DNA from: Typhlomys cinereus
Lineage: Eukaryota; Chordata; Mammalia; Rodentia; Platacanthomyidae
Direction of reading: 5' to 3'
Assembly: GCA_023101885.1 (NCBI GenBank)
Contig: JALPQD010000359.1
Coordinates: 2,328,501-2,392,500 of the forward strand
DNA: 64,000 bases
Part shown: positions 38,761-48,003 of the stretch, piece by piece
Numbering within the stretch: the first letter of the stretch is position 1
Layout of the letters: each line of letters starts with the position of its first letter
The notes under the pieces: model-generated
Database searches by the model: none
Seen by the model: only the letters and a program-made list of their open reading frames with translations
What the model was told of the DNA's origin: nothing
Position numbers and translations under genes: made by a program

Positions 38761-38837
38761 ATCTGCCCGCGCCCGCCCACCAGGACCCCAGGCCAAATAC
38801 TTCAGTTTAGTGAAATTGAGAGATCTTAAGAGTTAAA

Positions 38838-39785
38838 ATGACAGTGCCAAAGTCAAAGTGCAAATCCATGAGAAGCAACAATCAAGTAAACAAATTTCCC
38901 ACTGAAGAAATTAATCCCATAATGTTAGACTCCAACCAGAACAAACCCAAGGAAAAAGTCCAAGAAAGCCTCACCCAGGATAAAGACTTTCAAAATATGA
39001 TCATTACCATGTTCAATACTATGAAAGAGGAAATCAGGGAGGAATTACATAATCGAATCAATCGCTTTGAAGAGGAACAACACAACAGACATTTGGAGGA
39101 GTTGAAAAAAACAGTGCAAGAAACAAAAAGTGGCATAGAGCAGTTAAAACAAACTCAAGCAGAGTTTAAAACTGAGCTAAAAGACAAGTTATCTTCAACC
39201 CAGAACGCAACAGAGAGTCTTATCAACAGAACTAACGAAGCAGAAAACAGAATTTCAGACCATGAAGATAAAGTGGGAGTACTAACCAGCTCAATGGAAG
39301 AGGTTGTTAAAGCCAAAAAGATACTTGAGAGAAATATCCAAGAGATATGGGACACCCTGAAGAAGCCTAACATGCGTATTCATGGAATACCAGAGCAAAA
39401 ATCTCAAAATACCACCCCTGAGGAAATTTTTCAGACGACCATCAAGGAAAACTTTCCTCATATAAAAAAAGAGAGGCCCATCCATATACAAGAGGCATTC
39501 CGCACCCCAAACAGATACGACCAAAACAGAAGCACCCCACGGCAAATAATAGTTAAAACACTCCACATTCAAGATAAAGAACTGGTGCTGAGAGCTTCAA
39601 GGGAGAAAAAACAAGTCACTTTTAAAGGTAACATACTTCAAGTATTGAATGAGCAAAAATATCAACCCAGGCTGATTTACCCTGCAAAACTATCAGTCAT
39701 GATTGAGGGAGAAAGAAAAATTTTCCAGAACAAAGACAACTTAAAGGGATACATGTCCACCAAACCAGGCCTCAAAAAATGCTAG
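38838..39785 (+). CDS. L1 ORF1 protein (RNA-binding), open, with likely internal deletion
   Basis: 315 codons, uninterrupted. ORF1p is the trimeric RNA chaperone that coats L1 RNA in the cytoplasmic ribonucleoprotein. A basic N-terminus is followed by a long Glu/Lys-rich coiled coil (about residues 60-165, with heptad-like LKKTVQETKSGIEQLKQTQAE). The RRM start (MRIHGIPEQ, about residue 178) and the C-terminal domain (NRYDQNRSTPRQIIVK, YPAKLSV) follow. Compared with rodent ORF1p from memory, about 25 residues appear absent in the C-terminal domain around residue 265 (FKGNILQVLNEQ), without a frameshift. The start is the first ATG after the GC-rich 5' UTR and is aligned with the equivalent Met of the old copy. 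The protein may be non-functional because of the deletion. Confidence 0.9.
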   Translation: MTVPKSKCKSMRSNNQVNKFPTEEINPIMLDSNQNKPKEKVQESLTQDKDFQNMIITMFNTMKEEIREELHNRINRFEEEQHNRHLEELKKTVQETKSGIEQLKQTQAEFKTELKDKLSSTQNATESLINRTNEAENRISDHEDKVGVLTSSMEEVVKAKKILERNIQEIWDTLKKPNMRIHGIPEQKSQNTTPEEIFQTTIKENFPHIKKERPIHIQEAFRTPNRYDQNRSTPRQIIVKTLHIQDKELVLRASREKKQVTFKGNILQVLNEQKYQPRLIYPAKLSVMIEGERKIFQNKDNLKGYMSTKPGLKKC

Positions 39786-39897
39786 AAATGATACTCAAGT
39801 GTGAAGAAAAAAACAGACATATCCAGGAGAACAGAAGGCAAATATAACACCATTAAAAGTGAAGCAATATACTTATAAAAGCTACTAAACATAATAA
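39786..39897 (+). other. L1 inter-ORF region
   Basis: 112 bp between the ORF1 stop and the ORF2 start, with stops in all frames. This spacing is usual for rodent L1s. Confidence 0.8.
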
Positions 39898-40677
39898 ATG
39901 TCTGGAATTAACAATAGTTTCTCCATTATAACACTAAATGTTAATGGAATTAATTCACCGGTCAAGAGACACAGATTACAAACTTGGAGTAAAAATCACA
40001 ATCCATCAATCTGCTGCCTGCAGGAAACCCATCTCACCACAAAAGATAGGCACGCTCTAAAAATAAAAGGCTGGTCAACAATTCTACAAGCAAATGGAAG
40101 CAGAAAACAGGCAGGGGTAGCTATTCTGCTATCAGACAAATTGGACTTCAAACCAAAGAAAATTATAAGAGGCACGGATGGATACTACATTTTAGTCACA
40201 GGTACAATTCACCAGGAAGACTTCACAATACTGAACATATATGCACCCAATACAGGCCCCTCCACATTCATTAAGAAAACCCTACAGCGTCTAAAGCAAG
40301 AAATCAACCCCCAAACAATAATTCTTGGGGACTTCAACACCGCCCTCTCAACATGGGATAGATCAACAGGTCAAAAGCTTAACAGAGAAACTTTGGAACT
40401 TCCGCACCTGAAAGAAATGGACCTTACAGATCTCTATCGAACTTTTCACCCACGCACCAAAGAATACACATTTTTCTCAGCAGCACACGGAACTTTCTCC
40501 AAAATAGATCACATATTGGGCCACAAAATGAATCTACACATATACAAGAAAGTTGAAATTCTAACCTGTACCCTATCAGACCACCACGGCCTAAAGCTGG
40601 ACATCCACAACACATCAAACAAGAGAAAATACACTAACTCCTGGAAACTTAACAATATGATGCTGAATGAGAACTAG
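39898..40677 (+). pseudogene. L1 ORF2 part 1: endonuclease domain
   Basis: 259 codons encoding the apurinic/apyrimidinic-like endonuclease that nicks target DNA. Visible catalytic landmarks are LNVNG (Asn, residue ~14), QETH (Glu, ~43), GDFN (Asp/Asn, ~145), DHILGH and the terminal SDHH (His). All expected positions look intact. The frame ends at a TAG (40675-40677) where the family has a Trp codon, so TGG to TAG is the likely change. A second lesion, loss of one base near 40698, follows. Whether a truncated endonuclease is ever made is unknown. Confidence 0.92.
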
Positions 40678-42191
40678 ATTCAGGAAGAAATAAAAAGGAA
40701 ATTCAAGATTTCCTGAAAGTGAATGATAACGAAAATACAACTTACCAAAATCTCTGGGACACAATGAAAGCTGTTCTAAGAGGTAAGTTCATAGCTCTTA
40801 ATGCCTACATCAAAAAAATGGAAACATCAGAAATAAACAACTTAACAATGCAGCTTAAAGCTTTAGAGAAACTAGAGCAATCTGATCACAAAAGTAGTAG
40901 AAGAGAGGAGATTAGCAAAATAAGGGGAGAAATATCTGAAATCGAGATTAAGAAAACGATAGAAAAAATCAACCAGTCAAAAAGCTGGTTCTTTGAAAAA
41001 ATCAATAAGATTGATACACCCCTAGCTAAATTAACCAAAAGCAAGAGAGAGAAAACCCAAATTAACAAAATTAGAAATGAACATGGAGTTCTCACTACTG
41101 ATACCCAAGAAATTCAGAGAATTATAACATCATATTTCAAAAACTTATACTCTGTGAAGTTTGACAACACAAAAGAGATGGATGAATTTCTAAGTAAACA
41201 CAACTTACCTAAATTGGATCAGGAAGTTGTGAATTATTTAAATAGTCCTATAACATATAAGGAAATTGAGGAAGTAATCTCGAATCTTCTCACCAAAAAA
41301 TGTCCTGGACCAGGTGGATTCAGCACAGAGTTCTACCAGACATTTAAGGAGTTCATAACACCAATACTCCTTAAACTGGTCCATCAAATAGCAAAGAAAG
41401 GAACACTACCAAATTCCTTCTATGAAGCTAATATCGTTTTAATCCCAAAACCTAATAAAGATTCACTCAAAAAAGAAAACTATAGGCCGATCTCCCTGAT
41501 GAACCCAGACACAAAGATTCTCAACAAAGCCTTAGCAAATCGGATTCAAAAACATATTAAAAAGATCGTTCACGGGGACCAAGTAGGCTTCATCCCCGGC
41601 ACACAAGGTTGGTTCAACATACGCAAATCAATAAATGTAATTCATCATGTAAACCAGTCCAAAGTCCAAGACCACATGATACTCTTGATAGATGCAGAAA
41701 AAGCTTTTGACAAGATCCAACAGCCTTTTATGATCAAAACGCTAGAGAGAGTAGGAATGGAAGGAACCTTTATCAATATAATAAAAGCTATATACAACAA
41801 GCCCACAGCAAGGATTATGCTCAATGGGGAACAATTGGAAGCATTCCCACTTCGATCAGGAACTAGACAAGGCTGTCCACTCTCACCACTTCTATTCAAT
41901 ATTGTACTTGAAGTCTTAGCTGAAGCCATAAGACAAGAAAGGGACATTAGAGGGATTCAAATCGGCAAGGAAGAAGTCAAGCTATCCCTATTTGCAGATG
42001 ACATGATCTTATACCTGAGTGATCCCAAAAACTTCACCAGGAAGCTCCTGGAACTAATTGAGAAGTTCAGCAGGGTGGCAGGATACAAAATAAATGTGCA
42101 AAAATCAGAGGCCTTCCTATATGCCCAGAATGAAAGAAGTGAAAAAGCCTTGAAAGAAACAATCCCATTTACTATAGCCCAAAAAAAATGA
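40678..42191 (+). pseudogene. L1 ORF2 part 2: Z region and reverse transcriptase
   Basis: Continues ORF2 in the -1 frame. The first Met in the open stretch is at 40719. It holds the reverse transcriptase domain: [20 protein letters not shown] (motif A), [15 protein letters not shown] (motif B) and FADDMILYL (motif C, the catalytic FADD at about 41990-42001). The catalytic Asp residues are retained. The frame ends at a TGA (42189-42191) created by a one-base deletion in an A-run (about 42178-42187). Confidence 0.92.
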
Positions 42192-42670
42192 AATACCTTG
42201 GTATAAACCTAACTAAGGAGGTAAAAGACCTTTACAATGAAAACTTTAAAACGCTAAAGAAAGAAATAGCAGAAGACACCAGAAGGTGGAAAGACCTCCC
42301 TTGTTCCTGGATTGGCAGAATCAACATCGTAAAAATGACCATCCTACCAAAGGCAATATACAGATTCAATGCTATACCAATCAAAATCCCAAAGCAATTC
42401 TTCAAAGAAGTTGACCAAACAATCTCAAAATTCATATGGAGGCACAAAAGACCCAGGACAGCAAAAACAATCCTGAGTAACAAAAACACACCTGGAGGTA
42501 TTGCCATACCAAACCTTAGTCTATACTACAAATCCATAGTTGTAAAGACAGGCTGGTACTGGCTCCAAAATAGACACACAGATCAATGGATAAGGATTGA
42601 AGACCCAGATATAAGCCCACAAAGTTACAGCCATTTGGTCTTTGACAAAGAGGCCCAAAGAATCCAATGA
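42188..42670 (+). pseudogene. L1 ORF2 part 3: post-RT segment
   Basis: 160 codons, overlapping the previous frame by ATGA. It begins [16 protein letters not shown], the usual L1 segment following the RT thumb, and includes [10 protein letters not shown] and the IWRHKRPR block. It ends in TGA (42668-42670) where the family has Trp (TGG to TGA). The next part is in the same frame, so this is a pure nonsense change. Confidence 0.9.
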
Positions 42671-43717
42671 AAAAAGAACAGCATCTTCAACAAATGGTGC
42701 TGGCAAAACTGGATCTCTACATGCGGAAGATTAAAGCTGGACCCATACTTGTCACCATGTACAAGACTTAATTCCAAATGGATCAAGGACCTTGATATCA
42801 GGCCAGAGACTATAAAAACCATAGTTGAAAGGATAGGGAACTCCCTCGAGCTGATTGGGCTAGGCCAACAGTTCCTAAACAGACATCCAATGGCACAGTC
42901 ACTGCTACCAACTCTCAACAGTTGGGATCTTGTGAAATTAAAGAGCTTCTGTTCAGATAAAGAGATTATAATGCGAGCTCAAAGGCAACCCACAGAATGG
43001 GAGAAAATCTTCACCAACCACACATCTGATAGAACTCTGCTGTCCAGAGTGCCCAAAGAACTTAGAAAACTAAACACCAAGGAAACCAATGGCCCAATTA
43101 AAAAATGGGCCCTGGAACTTAAAAGAAACTTTACCAGGGATGAAATTAAAATGTCTAACAAATATCTTAAAAAGTGCTCCACTTCTTTAGCCATCAGGGA
43201 AATACAAATCAAAACTTCCCTGAGATATCATCTCACCCCGGTCAGGATGGCAAAAATCCACAATACTAACAACGACAAATGCTGGAGAGGATGTGGAGAG
43301 AGGGGAACTCTCCTACATTGCTGGTGGGAATGCAGGCTCATACAGCCACTCTGGCGAGCCGTCTGGAGATTCTTAAAGAAATTAAAGATTGAAATGCCAT
43401 ATGACCCTGCTATTCCACTTTTGGGAATAACCCCCCATACAGCAGAAGTTCACCTCGATAGCACAAGCACGACCATGTTCACAGCAGCACTGTTTACAAT
43501 AGCAAAGTCATGGAATCAGCCCAAATGTCCAACAGTTGACGAGTGGATAAGTAAACTGTGGTACATCTATACAATGGAGTACTACTCAGCCATCAAAAAT
43601 GATGAATTACTGGAATTTGCCAGGAAATGGATGTCATTAGAAACAATTATATTAAGTGAAGTATCCCAGACCCAGAAAATTAAGTGCCATATGTACTCCC
43701 TAATAGGTGGCTCCTAG
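42671..43717 (+). pseudogene. L1 ORF2 part 4: C-terminal domain with Cys/His knuckle
   Basis: In frame with part 3. The first internal Met is at 42749, giving 322 codons. It contains the L1 C-terminal Cys-rich motif CWRGCGERGTLLHCWWEC (CX3CX7HX4C), then the WYIYTMEYYSAIKN block near the end. The natural ORF2 stop is at 43715-43717. This domain contributes to RNA binding and retrotransposition in other L1s. Confidence 0.9.
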
Positions 43718-44711
43718 TACCAAACCCACCCAGCCCACCTAGAGACAGTAATTCCAAGGATTATGAACAGGAGGGATGGGGTAGGAGGGCCACACCAGAA
43801 ACAAGGAGAAAAGAGACCATGTTACAGCAGGGAAAATAGGCCTCCACCAAGGACCCAAATAAGTAATGAGACATCTGATTAAGTTCACAGACTTTTGTTC
43901 CTGATCATTTACTACTGAGGGGGTGTGATCTCACCAGAAGAGGAGGGCATATAGTCTGGCAGATAAAAAGTAACCATTTTGCAAATGGGTGATAGACCCT
44001 TCCCTTACTGTGGTTTCCCACTTTTATTACATCTACCTTTGAATGTGCTTTTATCACAAGACTCTAACAGCTTTTTGTCTCTGGCCAGGGGGTAACATAC
44101 AATGCCTACCAGGATGGAGTGAAGGGCATTGCAGGAGCAGCAAAACTGCAAAAGAAAATCAACAAACCACAATCCAGAACTTCAGAGACTCTATATCAAC
44201 CACCTAGAACTAGGCCAGCTTAGTCTCTCCCCATCTTGAAGCTCAGGGAAATTTGCGGAAGAGGGGGCGGTAAGAGTGTAAGAGCAAAAGGATGGGAGGA
44301 GCAATGATATGTAAGATACTCTATACTAGTTAGGGCTGAAGCAATCATAATTGGACTTTGCATGCCCTGCGCATTGTCCAACACACTGTTGACCTCACAA
44401 AGTCTAGCATCTGCTAAAGGCACCAAGATCCTTGGAGGCAAAGGATTGGCAGCCACAGCAGTGTTCCTATAGCTAAGGGGAACACGGGAAAGGGTTCAGG
44501 GAAAGGCCACTGGGTCCTTGTACGTCATCGGAGAGGAGGGCCCAGAGGAAAATCAGTCATGCACAAGAAAGGACTCTCTGGGAATTGGGGTGGGAGGCAC
44601 TGGGGGATGGGGAGGGAGAGGGGTGGGGAGGGGGAGCAGGGAGTATGGGGGGAGGAGGAGGGAGGGAGGGAACTGGTGTACCTAATAAGTTTGTATGAGC
44701 TGAAATAAAAA
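43718..44711 (+). other. L1 3' UTR with G-rich polypurine tract
   Basis: About 1 kb of non-coding L1 tail. Positions 44585-44680 are a G-run-rich purine tract with potential to form a G-quadruplex. The terminus has the family motif aagtttgtatgagctg, followed by aaataaaaa, where truncated sister copies (8507, 21209) begin their tails. Confidence 0.88.
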
Positions 44712-44860
44712 GAAATAGCAAAGTAATCTAAAAGAAGACAAGAGAACAACAACAAAAGGTAACATATGGGTATATAGTTAGATTTAATTAGACCATCTTA
44801 TGAGTGCCAAATATTACATTGTCACTAGACTAAAAATAAAATGAGATCAACAGTTTTCCT
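44712..44860 (+). other. probable 3'-transduced flank of the L1
   Basis: About 149 bp that do not resemble L1, lying between the L1 terminus and a second, longer poly(A), and enclosed by the target-site duplication. They include AATAAA at 44835-44840, 20 nt before the poly(A) start. Confidence 0.72.
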
Positions 44861-44883
44861 AAAAAAAAAAAAAAAAAAAAAAA
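44861..44883 (+). repeat. poly(A) tail of the L1 insertion
   Basis: A 23-nt pure A-run directly before the right target-site duplication. Confidence 0.9.
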
Positions 44884-44888
44884 GAATA

Positions 44889-44906
44889 AAGAAAAGAATA
44901 TTCTCC
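44889..44906. repeat. right target-site duplication of the full-length L1
   Basis: aagaaaagaatattctcc, partner of 38420-38437. Confidence 0.85.
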
Positions 44907-45945
44907 TGCCAAATTTTTTTTTTTTTTTGGCTTTCAACCTCTTTAAATGAACCATTTGTTTTGCCACCTTTTCTTCTAGTTCTGATATTCTACTTTCTTC
45001 TTCATTGGTTCTGTTGGTAAGACTGTCTGTTGAATTTTGGATTATAGCTAACTTATTTTTATTTTCAAGCTTAATCTCTGTATGAGTTTTTGCCAACCGC
45101 TCTGTGCCTAGTTTTGTTTCTTCAAGTGCCTTTTTCATTTCACGTAGGTGCCTGTTGTATTCCTGTTCATATTGGCCAGTGTGTTTATTTAACTCATCTT
45201 GTGTTTATTTAACTCATTTTCTCCTTCATCATTTTCATCATAGTAAAGATCCTATTTTGAAAATTCTTGTTTTGGTTATTGAATTCTTGTCTAATATCCA
45301 AGAGGTTATACTGGTAGAGATCCATTGTTATGGGGTCGACATTTTTTGTGGGGGAGTCGTTGTCATGGTTTTTGTTGTTTCTTGTGGATTTATGGTATGA
45401 ATTAGTCATTTTGTGTTTGATTTCTAGAATCATTCTTGGTGAGTGTTTATGACTATTGTGAGTCAGACAGAATTGCTGCACTTGCACTGTTATTGCAAAT
45501 ACCTAATTTATTGTAAATACCTAGGGTTCCTTGCTGTTATTTTGTGGGTAAGGTGTTATGCCACCAAATAAAAAAAGTTGTGAAGTCCCTACTCTGGTTC
45601 TGGGGGTGGCAGAGTTTAGGTCTAGATTTGCCTGGATGTTTGGGATTGGGTGTGGTTTGGGTTAGGTATTAGAACAACTTTATATTATGAAATAGAATGG
45701 GTTTAGTAGTCACAGGGAAGAGCTTATTAGTCACTTATCTTAGGGTTGGATGTGAAGATTTCTTTCTGTTCAATGGAAGGAGCTTTAGGGTCTTCAGTAG
45801 CACGGTGTTGGTATTCTGGTCCTGAGTTGTGTAGTCTATGGACTCTGTTAAAATATTAGAGGTTCACCTATCCCTTCTAGATAATAAATACAATCTGCCA
45901 AGTCTGCTGGTATCCCAGGGCCTAGAGGGGGCCAAAGAAGAGACT
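44889..45945 (-). mobile_element. old L1: ORF1 5' half and 5' UTR
   Basis: On the minus strand, 45138-44920 encodes ORF1 coiled-coil sequence (SLTNRTNEEESRISELEEKV) aligned with the younger ORF1. 45487-45209 encodes the ORF1 N-terminal region, whose likely Met is the one preceding TNSYHKS at about 45410. 45490-45945 is non-coding and taken as the old 5' UTR. It lacks the GC-rich monomers of the younger copy. Confidence 0.75.
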
Positions 45946-46305
45946 TGTAACAGTTACTCTTAACTATTGCTATGAGAGAACACCCAAAGGCAATCAACTT
46001 AAGGGAAAAGGAGAGATTTATTTAGTTTACAGTTCCAAAGGAGAGCTACAGTCTTTCATGGTGGAGGTGGCATAGCTGGCTGTCCAAAGCTAGAGACAAG
46101 TTAAGTTATACCAATCTGAGAATCTGATACCTGCAAGATTGCTTGCTGCAAAGGCAGACTTCTCCTCCTGGAGGTACAGTGGGAATAATCCACCTCAAGG
46201 CCCACCCATTGTGACTGGCTTCCTCCAGCAAGGCTCTTCTTCTCAAAGGTGACATGACCTTCCCAAACACACGAGACTGTGGAGGACACATTTCAAACTG
46301 TGACA
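45946..46305 (-). mobile_element. 3' LTR of MaLR element
   Basis: 360 bp. On the minus strand it starts TGTCACAGTTTGAAATGTG, has an aataaatc polyadenylation region, and ends GAGTAACTGTTACA. It repeats directly at 47819-48003. Confidence 0.85.
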
Positions 46306-47174
46306 CTGTATCCCTGGCCCTCATGGGCTCATTACCATATCATTATGCAAATCATACTCAGTCCAACTTTAAAAATCTTCATAGACTACATAAATAGTCC
46401 CAACACAGCCCAAAAGTCCAAAGTCAAAAGCCTCCTATAAAATGAAAAGACAAGTTACATACTTCCAACATACACTGGCACAAAATAAATATTCCCATTC
46501 CAAAAGGAAGGAATGGGGACATATCCAGGAAAGATTGGTCCACAACAAGACCTAAAACAGTAGGACAAACTCCAAATCCTGTAGCTTTAAGTCCAACAGG
46601 TGAGCCTCTCATTGAAATCATCTCAGTTCCAAAGGGTTTTGGTCCCACCTCTCTAATGCAGCTTTCCACAGAATACATCATTTCCGTGGGCTAACTCCTT
46701 CCAGGGCATATAGCTCTCCTTGGCAGGTGTTCCATGTTGTCTCTGCCATAGCTAACATCTTTACTTCTCAATGGCAAACCAGGCTTTAACTCCACAGCAC
46801 AAATTGCCTTTCTTGGGCCTCTAAACTACAGACTTTCTGCCACATGCTGCCTGGATTCTGCCATTTTCTGAAATTTTGGAGGAAGAATCCATGACTTCCT
46901 CCTTCTTGCATCACTCAATGCCTCTAAAACCAGAATCATATGGACAATTTTGCCAAAACTGGTCCCCTTGAATCACAGCTGATTCAGCTTCTCTGTGCTG
47001 ACTATGGGAAAAATCTCTCTCACTCCTGAGAAGTTTACTTTATGAGAGAAACAGACCCTTGCTTTGGAACTCCACCCTTTAGTTCATTCTTTCCAAAAAG
47101 ATTTACATTCTTATGGGTGAGAACCTTCTCTGAGAATGCAGCCTTTAAGGTAGGGCCTCTCTTATTATCCAAAT

Positions 47175-47606
47175 TTAGAGCAGACTTTGATTTACTAATG
47201 GACGTAATCTCTTAACAGTCATTTTTTTCTCTGCTTCTTCCTGGTTCAACTTTTTAAGTTTGCCATCGCATTTTTCATCATCAGATCTTACAGTTACTGT
47301 TTCTTCCTGGGTGATTCCTTGTTCTTGTTCATAACTCTGAAGATAACTAAAAAGTACCCATATCACATTGTCAAAACCACATTGCTTTGAAATTTCCTCC
47401 ACCAAGCACTCCAGACTAACTTCAAGCAAGCTTTCAGGACGAGGGGAAAAGTTCACTAAATTATCTGCCAACACATGGCTCCATTTGTCTCTTGTCCATT
47501 TCCAAGCACAGTCTTTGTTTCCCTCTGGACCATCGCAATCTGGGTTTCCATTGTCTTCATCTTTCGCAAAATTGCTCTCTTCAGAGCTTTCATAAGAAAT
47601 ATCCAT
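47175..47606 (-). pseudogene. MaLR gag-like open reading frame remnant
   Basis: 143 codons still open, in the internal region of the MaLR element and near its 5' end, where MaLR families carry a gag-related remnant. The product is acidic at the N-terminus and contains a WVL-type segment and an EEISKQ motif that resembles the corresponding MaLR stretch. No major homology region or zinc knuckle is visible, so it is not a complete gag. There is no evidence of expression. An opposite-strand open frame also exists, so its openness alone is weak evidence of selection. Confidence 0.6.
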
Positions 47607-47793
47607 TTGGCCCCATCACCAAGATGCAAAGACTTTCCCAGCACAAAGTACCAACGTTCTCCATATTTCTCCCAACAAACAGTTCCAAAGGCACCCTAGC
47701 CACATCACAGCATTGGCCATACTACTGGGTACCAACTTCTCTCAGCTTCACATTGTAGTATCAAATGCTCACAGCCTCACAGTCTCACAGGAA

Positions 47794-47813
47794 TACCCCA
47801 CTACTCGGTACCA
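47794..47813 (-). other. primer binding site, tRNA-Leu type
   Basis: On the minus strand tggtaccgagtagtggggta lies 5 nt downstream of the 5' LTR end. ERVL/MaLR elements use a tRNA-Leu primer, and this resembles that site. Confidence 0.65.
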
Positions 47814-47818
47814 ATTTC

Positions 47819-48003
47819 TGTAATATTACTCTTAACTATTGCTGTGAGAGAACACTCAAAGTCAATCAATTTAAGAGAAAAGGGAGATTTATTTAACTTA
47901 CCTTTCCAGAGGGGATATATATAGTCTTTCATGGTGGAGGCTGCATGGCTGGCTGGCCAGAGCTGGAGACAGGCTATGTCAAACCTGGAATCCTGTGTCC
48001 TAC
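47819..48003 (-). mobile_element. 5' LTR of MaLR element, truncated
   Basis: Direct repeat of the first ~185 bp of 45946-46305 (in plus-strand order). Homology ends at about 48003, so the U3 part is missing and the outer target duplication cannot be seen. Confidence 0.75.

Larger units (their letters stand above)
38432..38793 (+). promoter_or_regulatory. L1 5' UTR: one complete and one partial tandem monomer
   Basis: The motif tcctccNNttacaccccacc starts at 38432 and again at 38681, giving a ~249-bp unit followed by a ~112-bp partial unit that joins a short AT-richer tether (38794-38837) before ORF1. Both units contain a caccccgcg/accccacga-to-ctagg block, then ggtaagt, then cgcccaccaggaccccagg. 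Tandem 5' monomers act as promoters in other rodent L1s. Here this is inferred from position and from the strong local GC enrichment. Confidence 0.8.
38438..44888 (+). mobile_element. full-length L1 retrotransposon, plus strand
   Basis: A complete element: GC-rich 5' UTR (38438-38837), ORF1 (38838-39785), a 112-bp inter-ORF region, ORF2 (39898-43717, interrupted), a 3' UTR with a G-rich tract (43718-44711), a probable transduced flank and a 23-nt poly(A). It lies head-to-head inside the ORF1 of the older minus-strand L1 and is bounded by an 18-bp duplication. Conserved L1 endonuclease, RT and C-terminal Cys/His motifs are visible. ORF2 carries two nonsense and two frameshift changes, so this copy cannot make ORF2p. 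Confidence 0.95.
46306..47818 (-). mobile_element. MaLR internal region
   Basis: About 1.5 kb between two LTRs, matching the layout of MaLR (ERV3-type, non-autonomous) internal sequences. The part next to the 3' LTR holds the gcccaaaagtccaaagtc block (46408-46425) and the caagttacatacttccaaca block near 46450. A degraded gag-like segment and a Leu-type primer binding site lie near the 5' LTR. No polymerase, protease or envelope region is present. Confidence 0.82.

Noticed and set aside
44712..44760. L1 tail ending at the first A-rich stretch (44704-44760)
   Set aside because: No target duplication is found at that point, whereas a good one lies after the later poly(A). A transduction is therefore preferred.
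47475..47758. Plus-strand frames opposite the MaLR gag-like frame
   Set aside because: They are antisense shadows of the element's internal region with no motif.
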